Source: Trichoplusia ni (lineage: Eukaryota; Arthropoda; Insecta; Lepidoptera; Noctuidae). Taken from it: 64,000 bases of DNA. Positions 56,190 to 64,000 of this stretch are shown one piece after another (the stretch's first letter is position 1; each line of letters opens with the position of its first letter). The stretch is from positions 7,688,001-7,752,000 of the forward strand of contig NC_039488.1 in the NCBI RefSeq assembly GCF_003590095.1, in the 5' to 3' direction. The notes below the pieces were generated by a model. It searched no databases and had not been told where the DNA came from. It saw only the letters and a list, made by a program, of their open reading frames with translations. A program made the position numbers and the translations under genes.

Positions 56190-56300
56190 AAATGTATGTG
56201 AATAACATTCTTCTTCGACAAGTGACGTGACTTTGACTTGTCAGTTCAATACATTTGAGTGATTCGTCAGCGTTAGCGAGGAGACATGTAACTTGTCTAC
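56190..56300. repeat. Dispersed repeat, partner of 43335-43442
   Basis: TTCTTCGACAAGTGACGTGA and TTGTCAGTTCAATACATTTG are shared. Confidence 0.5.
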
Positions 56301-56748
56301 GGGATCCATTTCGATATTTTTTAAAGAGTTGGATACATTCTTAGTCATTAATTTATTTTAATAAACTTATTTTTATAACATTTGCTTATGGAGTTTCTTG
56401 TCGGTTCTCGTCCTTAAGAATGACAGTTTGGAACCGCGCATTTAAGGTCAATGCTGTAATGTTTAAAAGTGCCTGGAAAACGGAATACTTAATAAAAAAC
56501 CTTTTGATTTTCATATTCTCTAAGCATTTCTATTCAACCTGGGAACCAATTCCCAATTATTATGTTGGAATAATGCTTAAGAGAATACGAATAGTGTCAT
56601 TTCAATCCAATTTCCATTTATTCATTAGCCATTGTAAATAGCGAAATTGGGGAAATATTTGGCGGAATACGATAATTCCAATATTGTTAGGGCTTGAGGC
56701 ACAGAGTATGCCACACGCAGTCAGTCTATCTGAAAGTTATAATCTATA

Positions 56749-57007
56749 TCTATATCTATACTAATACATAAAGCTGAAGAGTTTGTTTGTTTGAACGCGC
56801 TAATCTCAGGAACTACTGGTCCAAATTGAAAAAATATTTTTGTGTTGAATAGACCATTCATCGAAGAAGGCTTTAGGCTATTAACCATCGCGCTGCGACT
56901 AATAGGAGCTAAGATATAATGGAAAGTGTGAAAAGAACCGGGCAGGTATACCTAAATCATAACTTATATCTTCTACCCGCGGGGACGAAGTCGCGGGCAA
57001 CAGCTAG
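56749..57007 (+). mobile_element. Helitron-like H1 copy
   Basis: TATACTAATACATAAAGCTG to GTCGCGGGCAACAGCTAGT; full length. Confidence 0.65.
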
Positions 57008-57249
57008 TTTTCCAGATTCAGCTGAGCCCAGTACCTATGTTTTATTTATATTTTTTCTGAAAAACTGTATGACGGACTATACCTAAAGATTACCACCAAG
57101 TTCCCGTTAAATTACTTGACAGATTTTTTCATACAAATAATGTAAAATTTTTCTACTATCTATCTGCCAGATAGGAAATTACTTTTCAAACAGGCGCCTA
57201 GTCAAATACTGTGAAAAATCAACGTATGACAGTCGGGATTTTAGGGCTT

Positions 57250-58215
57250 AATTTGAAAATCATTGAAAGTAATATTATACCAATACCGTTTATTTACAAG
57301 GCTGCTCCCAAAAATTACAGTCAAGTCTAACTAAATATTAATTAAACACAACATCTGACAGATTAATCCCTTTATTATTTAAGATGTGAAAGATAAGAGG
57401 TTTACAATAAAAAGATGATGTTTTCGCATTTTTAAACCATTCTTTAAACATCGTTAGCTGAAACACCTGGCTATTAAGAATAGTTTTAAAATTATTAGAG
57501 TTTTAAAATTAAAAAGTTGTTGTATTATCAAGTGAACAATTCTGGTAAGTTTTAACCGACTTTGTGATAGGAGAAGTTCTCTTTTCGATATTTTTATTTT
57601 GTGTTTTTTTAAGCTAGATTTTGACGACTCGTTTTTCATTGATTTTTTTTGTTACCGATTTTCATACAACCCTGACATAGTGATATATTTTTTTCTAAGG
57701 TAAAAAATTTCGATTAAAGTCATACGTAGGTACTAATGATTTATCATTTTTAGAGATCGTGGCTCCCGAACGGATTGACCGATTTCAATTGAGTTTGTTT
57801 TCTATTAAAGGTGAATTAGGGTTTTCTTAGATATTTTAATATGAAAATCAATTTAAGGGGTTTCTTGTATATATAATTCTTTATATATTGTTAAAATAAA
57901 TTCTGAACTACACTTCATATAACTTTATTTCGCTTTAGCAACGAAAACAAGGGATTAATTTTTAGCACGTGTTTAAATCATAAACTGTTAGTTTGTTCAT
58001 TCTCTTTATCTAGTTACCATCTGTCTGAGTAAATAAATATAATATTACAATAGCCATAATACTTCAACAAAGATAGATTATGTTGTAACTGTTTTAATAA
58101 AAAACATGTGCTTGAGATTGTAACTGCGTTTTTGTTAATTTTAACCACTGAAAAAGTACACTTTTATGTTTCAATTTAGGGCTGTAGTATTTAAACTATA
58201 TCTGTGTATTATATA
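57250..58215. other. Intergenic upstream of gene B, nothing recognised
   Basis: AT-rich; no promoter or exon could be assigned. Confidence 0.4.
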
Positions 58216-58217
58216 TT

Positions 58218-58424
58218 ACAAGCTTTTCCCCCGTGGCTTCGCCCGCGTCGAGGTCGGTTATATCGTGTTTCCAAGAGAACTCTTCAAAAGTTCTATCCTA
58301 TGTTCTTCCTCAAGATCAACTCTATCTCTGTACCAAATTTCATTAAAATCAGTTCAATGGTTTAGACGTGAAAGCGTAACAGACAGACAGTTACTTTCGC
58401 ATTTATAATAATTATTAGTAGGGA
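58218..58424 (-). mobile_element. Helitron-like H2 copy
   Basis: AAGCTTTTCCCCCGTGGCTT to CTTTCGCATTTATAATAAT. Confidence 0.6.
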
Positions 58425-58590
58425 TAACACACTTATAGGGAAGGTTTGAGCATTGATTACCACGCTAGCTCAGTGCGGTTTGGCGATTCCATATTCCAAT
58501 AATTGTAGTCTAGGTTTCTTCAAGTTGTATTCCTTCACCGTTTTGTCAGTGGTGTCTTAGTATAATTAGAAAAGTATATATCACTTGCTA

Positions 58591-58745
58591 CTGCACGGAT
58601 AATTGAGGTCACCACGCCAAACACACAAACGCGCGTAAGACAAGCATTTGTGTGATCCACGAATGCTTGTCCTGAGTCTGGGTGTCTTTGTGCATGTGAC
58701 TTGAATGTTTGTGTCATCTTACTAGTAACTTCATTCGTTTGGGAG
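58591..58745 (+). mobile_element. tRNA-derived SINE, family B
   Basis: GCACGGATAATTGAGGTCAC, GACAAGCATTTGTGTGATCC, CTGGGTGTCTTTGTGCATG. Box B is degraded. Confidence 0.55.
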
Positions 58746-59026
58746 TATTTTTTCAACTAACTTTAAACTTTGCAGACTTTTCCTCCGAAGGGAGTTTTTT
58801 AATTCATCTTAATTTGTTTTTTTTTATATATTTGTTACCACAGAACTTCGGACTCGATAAACCGATTTTGTTGACTCATTTTTCATATAGATATGAAGCT
58901 TGAAATAGCTATCATTTGGTCCCATAAATTTAATCAACTTAGTTTTATTTATTTGAATGTTATTTAACAGTTGTATGTTTTTGTGTTTAAAATAATATTA
59001 TATTTAATAACAATTATTTGTTTCAG

Positions 59027-59108
59027 ACCGGCGCTTATAAATTGTCGTCTAAGTAATTAGAAAAGACGATCGGAAAAGTGTCTTTGAGGGCAAAAACGTT
59101 TTTCGAAA
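59027..59108 (+). other. Gene B 5'UTR piece with possible upstream acceptor
   Basis: TTTCAG at 59021-59026 after a T-rich run could be a 3' splice site, making 59027-59108 the untranslated part of this exon. An exon further upstream was not identified, and no promoter was recognised. Confidence 0.4.
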
Positions 59109-59196
59109 ATGGAATCACATGAAAAGAACGTAGTTTTCGCGGGAGTGATCCTGAATCCCGCCACCATTGAAAACAATATGGAAATGAAGAATGCAG
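59109..59196 (+). CDS. Gene B coding exon 1 (N-terminal 29 residues)
   Basis: ATG in context GAAAATGG, encoding MESHEKNVVFAGVILNPATI and onward to MKNA, then GTAACG. Its one-base phase joins exactly to GCC at 59915. No similarity to the gene A N-terminus is visible, so this small exon rests on splice logic and start context. Confidence 0.7.
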
Positions 59197-62100
59197 GTAA
59201 CGCCATTTTTTTAATTCAACCCAAATGGTCATCTAAATTTCCATTTTGTCCATTTTGATCCATTATTTAGACCGTTAAATAGATTAAATAATACAACACA
59301 GGCGTTTTTACGTGAAAGTTGAATCTTAAAAAAATCAACTGTTGTAAAATTGAGGCAATGGGATTTTGTCATAACGACTTAGCAATTATAGAAGGAGCCT
59401 CCCTCAATAAATGGGCTAACAAAAAGTGAAAAGAATCTTTATGTGCTATCTATTATCTATCTAATATCCCAGCTATATCTATCATTTTAAAAATCAATTC
59501 AATCGGACCAGCAATTCCTGATACAAGAGTTTTCTAACAATCAAACATACTCTTCAGCATTATAACATTCTTTCTCTTACTTCTAAAACATAGCGCTCCT
59601 TATGTATATTTAACACCAGAACTTAATGTACCTATGTTTAATCAATAAATATTCTTGATTCATCTTTATCATTTCACGACCTCCGTGGTCGAGTGGCGTA
59701 CGAACCGGTTTCAAGGAATCGCTAGTTTTGAGGTCCCGGGTTCGATCCCCGGTCGGGCTATAAAAAATCACTTTTCTACATTGTCTCTGGTCTGGATGTT
59801 TGTGGTACCTTCGTTGTATCTGAATTCCTTAACGCAAGTGCTTTAGCAACTTACTTTGGGTTCAGAACAATGTATGTGATGTTGTCCGCATTTATTTATT
59901 TAAATCTTTTACAGCCCAAAGCATCGAATCCCCACCGGAACCAAAGGTCCAGTTGAAAGACTTGGATGACCTGCTACCCTACGTCGGCGACTTCGGCTGG
60001 TACCAGCGAATCCTGTTCCTCTTGATGATACCATACGCATTCTTCTTCGCCTTCGTCTACTTTGGACAAATCTTCATGACTGTCGTGCCAGAAGAACACT
60101 GGTGTTTCGTACCTGAGTTGGGGAATCTGAGTGTTGAAGCAAGGTGAGTTGCTATGTGGTTTTTGGTGGTTTGAATGTTGGTCTAGTGGTTTTTGGCAGT
60201 GATTGCTGTAAGAGAAGTCGTGGTTTCGATCCCCAGCCAGGATAAATGTTTCTGTGATGAGGGATGAGGGATAAAATCGGAACAATCAACAAAATAATTT
60301 GATAGTCCTATTCTACTGTCTGTCTGTCCCTTTGTCTGTTTGACTGTTACCAGACAGTATCTCATGAACTATGATATTGTCGCTAAAACAATAAAAAAAC
60401 AAGTGCATTTTTTAGTGACGTCACACTATTGCTATAAGGGCTTTTCTTCAACCCCTCCCCCCCTTTCTAAAAATTAAAAACAAAATGAAGACTTACCTGG
60501 TCCATTTTTTGATGATTACACCTAGAAACTATTCTACCCCCCCCCCCTCTTTCTGTTACTAAGACCCACTTATTATAAAAGGAAACATGTTTTCATCCAC
60601 GTTTTTTTTTCCAGACGCCATCTTTCCGTTCCTCTGGTAGACGACAAATATGACAAGTGCTCAGTTTACGATGTTGATTGGACAGAAGTCATCAAGAGTG
60701 GTGCACTGGAACCGAAGCCCGAATGGCGAGTCAAGAAGTGTGAGAGTCAGTGGGAGTTCAACTACACTGACGTGCCTTATCAGACTATTGCGTCACAGGT
60801 GATTATTGCTATAATGTACTAGCTCACCTAGCAAACGTTGTTTTGCCTAATAAATTCTTTCTAGTTTCTAGATAAATTCCAGTGTAGACAAAAAGTAACC
60901 ATATTATATCAAAAATAAAAAAAATCGTTCAAGACATAAAGTTTTATTGTGAGCAACATTTATCCCTTAGGGGTATGAAAAATTGATATTAGTCGATTCT
61001 CAGACCTACTGAATACGCATATAAAATTTGGTCAAAATCGGTAAAACCGTTTTGTGGGAGACGGTAACTAACATCGTGACACGGGAATTTTATATATTAG
61101 AGATATTTCTACATACATACAGACAAATTACAACCAGACACAGGACAAACTATAACTGTATATTTTATATATGTAATATGTAACACTCGGTTTTTAAGAA
61201 ATATTACGCATTTTTTTATTTCAAACATCTCCCGCAATAACATATTTAAAAAATAAAACCGCTCTTGCACGTCTGTGGACATTTTTATAAGCCTCTCTCT
61301 TTCTAACCTTACAGCAAGGCTGGGTGTGCGACAAGGATAGCTATGCGGCCACCTCTCAAGCTATCTTCTTCTGTGGAGGCATTGTCGGCGGATTGCTTTT
61401 CGGATGGATAGCTGACAAATATGGAAGGATACCAGCATTAATTGGTACGTTATTTTGTCAAAGTACCGGTCAAACATCTAGTTCAGCGTTCTAGATAACA
61501 GAAATATAAGAAAAAGAACTTCACACGAATTGAAAATTTCCTGCTTTTTGAAGTCGATTAAAATTGATTTTAAATCATGTTGCCTATACATTTTTAAATA
61601 ATTATTTTTGGCGCTACATAAACGATAGATATTGGATCAAAAATATAGTTTCGGTTTTTTGTCTTTTTGACTATTTATCTGTGCGTTTGTCTGCTGTGAA
61701 GCCAGCAACAGTCTATCCGATTTAATTAACTTTGAAAATTTGTATACCGTCAAACAAGCCAACGTTGCCAATCAAGGTATCTTTGCCCCAAAAGCAATTT
61801 ATAAGTAAATCCTCTAATATAAGAAACAATTTTAGTTTTAGGGCAATATTTATTATTTGGGTGGAAAGTTGATCATAAATGTTACCATAAAACTAAAATT
61901 GATTCCTATGTAAGAGGATTTGTTTATAAATTGCTTTTGGGGCAAAGATACCTTGATTGGCAAAGTTGGCTTGTTTGACGGTATATAAATTTTCAAAGTT
62001 AATTAAATCGGATAGACTGTTGCTGAATTCACAGCAGACAAACGCACAGATAAATGGTCAAAAAGACAAAAAGCCAAAACTATATTTTTGATCCAATAGC

Positions 62101-63762
62101 TATAGTTTATGTAGCGCAAAAATAGTAATTTAGGCAACATTATTTAAAATCAATTTTAATCGACTCCAAAAAGCAGGAAATTTTCAATTCGTGTGATGTT
62201 CTTTTTCTTATATGTCTGTTGTGTAGAACGCTGAACTAGATGAACCGATTTTGTTTATTCTCTTTTTCATTTAACGTGAAATACTTACCTGTCTTTTGAT
62301 CCCTTAATTTCATTCCTTTTAATTTTCATTAATCTAAGTTCTAAATTTCCCATGCATCAAGTTTTGTTGTTCAACAATAATATTTCTTTTATTTCAGGAG
62401 CCAATATGGCGGGTTTCACTGGCGGCCTCGCGACCGCCTTCACTAATTCCTTCTGGTCTTTCTGCGTGTGTCGCTTCATCGTAGGATTGGCATACGACAA
62501 CTGTTTTATCATCATGTATATAGTTGGTGAGCACTAGCTGTTTGATACAAACAATTCATCATCGGCCTAGCCTTTTCCTAACTATGTTGGTGTCGGCTTC
62601 CAGTCTAACCGGATTCAGCTAAGTACCAGTGTTTTACAAGGAGCGACTGCCTATCTGACCTCCTCATCCCAGTTAGGCAACACGATACCCCTTGGTTAGA
62701 CTGGTTGTCAGATTTTCAAGCTTCTGACTACCTGTAATGACTGTCAATGATGTACGAACAACAGCCGGGATCTACAATTTAACGTGCCTTCCGAAACAAG
62801 GAGGATCGGAGAATTGTTGTCGGTCTGGTTTGATTTTTATCACTCAATTTTGAGGAACTTCCAGATAAGCTAGCAGAAAGACATTTTCAGGGTAGCTTCA
62901 AACCCGATGCAATTTACAACTATAAAAACGGCTAAACCGATTTAGACAAAATATTAAAGTAGTGACATTTAAAAACGTGGGTATTTAGATTTCTTAAATC
63001 TGTTATTTGTTCCAGTCTTGGAATACGTGGGTCCAAAATGGCGGACGTTTGTGGCGAACATGTCGATCGCGGTGTACTTCACGTTCGCGGCGTGCCTGTT
63101 GCCGTGGATCGCGTTGGGGGTCAACAATTGGCAGATATACACTCTGATCATCAGTGTACCACTAGTGTTGTCTGTTTTGACACCTTTAGTTGTACCTGAG
63201 AGTGCAAGGTATGATTCTTTTAATAAGTCGTTTTTCAATTATCTTAAAAAGCTATAAAAACAAGTCAAGTTCGATTCTGAATTTTGACAATGGGTTCCGT
63301 AGATAAAGCTAAAGAATAAGAAGTTTTTTATAGTATCTACTTTGGGAATGATTCATTATTAAATTATGAGAGTTGAACTGGCGACCCCACCATGTCAGCT
63401 CATGATTAAGGACTCCGTTTGGGTCCGAAACTAGTCGGTCGATCCCGATACATGCGCGACAGTAAACCGTTGCATCAATAATCATGAATGAGAAATTTCT
63501 TCAGCAAACTTGAAACCCAGCACAGTTATGACCTTGCTAAGTTTTTAGTCTCTTGAATCAGGAAACCTATACCTATAATAAAAAAGAAATGTGAATTATT
63601 TTGGTAAAATATTACTGAAATTTTACGTATATCTAAGCATGATATCTGTTCACCAGATGGCTGATATCCCAAGGTAAAATAGACGAAGCCATCAAGATTG
63701 TACAGAAATGTTCTAGAATTAACCGCAAGAAGATACCCGATGAAGTTGTTAAGGAGTTTAGA
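59109..63762 (+). CDS. Gene B: SLC22-type transporter, tandem paralogue, 3' part beyond window (join)
   Basis: Join 59109-59196, 59915-60143, 60615-60798, 61315-61444, 62398-62526, 63016-63208, 63657-63762, open at the 3' end. The frames join into 353 residues from MESHEKNVVF. It covers TM1 (DDLLPYVGDFGWYQ start), the extracellular loop with NYT, GWIADKYGRIPAL, RFIVGLAYDN, EYVGPKWR, PESARW and the central loop ending VVKEF R. Exon lengths 130, 129, 193 and 106 equal those of gene A, so the pair arose by tandem duplication. The N-terminus is shorter than in gene A and split over two exons. The last five membrane segments should lie downstream of the window. Confidence 0.93.
59676..59903 (+). 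mobile_element. tRNA-derived SINE, family A, at the gene B exon 2 acceptor
   Basis: CACGACCTCCGTGGTCGAGT, GGGTTCGATCCCCGGTCG, ending GTTGTCCGCATTTATTTATT. Its tail lies about ten bases from the ACAG acceptor (59911-59914) and supplies part of the T-rich tract. Confidence 0.75.
59915..60143 (+). CDS. Gene B coding exon 2 (TM1)
   Basis: 229 nt encoding QSIESPPEPKVQLKDL, then DDLLPYVGDFGWYQRILFLL through TVVPEEHWCFVPELGN and LSVEA plus a split Arg. The acceptor ACAG at 59911-59914 is only about ten bases beyond the tail of a SINE. Confidence 0.93.
60177..60260 (+). repeat. tRNA-derived SINE head, family C
   Basis: TGTTGGTCTAGTGGTTTTTG and CGTGGTTTCGATCCCCAGCC. In gene B intron 2. Confidence 0.5.
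60615..60798 (+). CDS. Gene B coding exon 3 (extracellular loop)
   Basis: 184 nt encoding RRHLSVPLVDDKYDKCSVYD through FNYTDVPYQTIASQ. NYT is a possible N-glycosylation site. The TTTTTTCCAG acceptor and GTGATT donor are in phase. Confidence 0.92.
60925..61110 (-). mobile_element. Helitron-like H4 copy
   Basis: GTCGATTCTCAGACCTACTG and CATCGTGACACGGGAATTTT match, inverted, the 10815 copy. In gene B intron 3. Confidence 0.5.
61315..61444 (+). CDS. Gene B coding exon 4 (TM2 and MFS loop)
   Basis: 130 nt encoding QGWVCDKDSYAATSQAIFFC and GWIADKYGRIPALI. The exon has no in-frame ATG and was found by homology to gene A and CTTACAG / GTACGT borders. Confidence 0.94.
61475..62242. repeat. Large near-perfect hairpin in gene B intron 4
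   Basis: Left arm 61475-61840, right arm 61888-62242, spacer 47 nt. Outer ends CATCTAGTTCAGCGTTCT and AGAACGCTGAACTAGATG are exact inverses. Inner pairs include ATTTCCTGCTTTTTG and CAAGGTATCTTTGCCCC with their inverses. No coding capacity. It would fold in the pre-mRNA. Confidence 0.9.
62398..62526 (+). CDS. Gene B coding exon 5 (TM3-TM4)
   Basis: 129 nt encoding ANMAGFTGGLATAFTNSFW and RFIVGLAYDNCFIIMYIV, bounded by TTTCAG and GTGAGC. Confidence 0.93.
62558..62810 (-). mobile_element. 5S-derived SINE, 5' truncated
   Basis: CATCGGCCTAGCCTTTTCC through CAACAGCCGGGATCTACAAT. In gene B intron 5; the 5S head is missing. Confidence 0.65.
63016..63208 (+). CDS. Gene B coding exon 6 (TM5-TM6)
   Basis: 193 nt beginning VLEYVGPKWRTFVANMSIAV and ending LVVPESA plus two bases of Arg, bounded by TTCCAG and GTATGA. 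Confidence 0.93.
63325..63490. mobile_element. Palindromic MITE, degraded copy
   Basis: GACCCCACCATGTCAGC, CTAGTCGGTCGATCCCGATA, AGTAAACCGTTGCATCA. In gene B intron 6. Confidence 0.55.
63657..63762 (+). CDS. Gene B coding exon 7 (central loop)
   Basis: 106 nt encoding WLISQGKIDEAIKIVQKCSR and INRKKIPDEVVKEFR, bounded by CACCAG and GTGAGT. Last gene B exon inside the window. Confidence 0.9.
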
Positions 63763-63785
63763 GTGAGTTGTTTACTAATTTAATT

Positions 63786-63822
63786 CATCATCATCATCAT
63801 CATCATCATCATAATCATCATC
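63786..63822. repeat. (CATCAT)n microsatellite
   Basis: Run of ATC triplets with one interruption, leading into CAGCCCATTTTGGTCCACTG, probably an inverted LINE or SINE tail. Confidence 0.6.
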
Positions 63823-64000
63823 AGCCCATTTTGGTCCACTGCGGGGCATTTTTTAATTCATTAATAAATAGTAAGATAATATTTAACAAAATAATACCAA
63901 TTGCCCAAATTAATTTCATCACCACAAATTACAATAGTTTTGCATCTACTTTGGATTCTTCATGTCTGTTCCCCCATAGCGGGGGTTGAAAGATCCCCGG

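Noticed and set aside
1..64000. CRISPR arrays, bacterial operons or viral genomes.
   Set aside because: No regularly spaced short repeats, no bacterial gene layout and no viral gene cluster; the sequence is an insect-like nuclear region.

Overview
The window is AT-rich, intron-bearing animal nuclear DNA, most probably from a moth or butterfly. The evidence is short exons with GT-AG introns, a dense load of small Helitron-like elements ending in the CTAG-type tails common in Lepidoptera, tRNA- and 5S-derived SINEs, mariner-like DNA transposons and a Dong/R4-type retrotransposon. Nothing bacterial, viral or CRISPR-like was seen. The species cannot be told from the sequence alone.

Only two host genes can be supported. 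Gene A (12527-43019, + strand) has 11 coding exons whose phases join without a break into a 662-residue SLC22-type major-facilitator transporter of the organic cation / carcinine transporter-like group. Gene B (59109 to beyond the window end, + strand) is a tandem paralogue. Its first seven coding exons are present (353 residues) and four internal exons have exactly the same length as in gene A (130, 129, 193 and 106 nt). The two proteins should be 12-TM plasma-membrane carriers. Their N-termini differ.

Layout: 1-12486 is upstream DNA full of small repeats, including a 110-bp tandem array at 1341-1665. Positions 12487-12888 hold exon 1 of gene A. Intron 1 (12889-35591, 22.7 kb) is a transposon graveyard. 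It carries a 3.55-kb long-inverted-repeat element with an intact mariner-like transposase frame (13087-16640), a 1.74-kb internally deleted mariner-type element (18648-20389), many SINEs and MITEs, and a 4.43-kb apparently intact Dong/R4-type retrotransposon on the minus strand (30617-35047) inserted into the TTA-rich tail of a SINE. Exons 2-11 lie in 35592-43019. Positions 43020-59026 are intergenic repeats. Gene B then starts. Its intron 4 holds a 768-bp near-perfect hairpin that would be transcribed with the gene.

The best candidates for a second look are the long-inverted-repeat element with an 8-bp target duplication around a mariner-type (TA-inserting) transposase frame, the 5S-rRNA-derived SINE that shares its tail with a LINE fragment in the same window, the intact Dong-like element with duplicated N-terminal domains, and the intronic hairpin in gene B. 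All boundaries and homologies were read by eye; no search was run.
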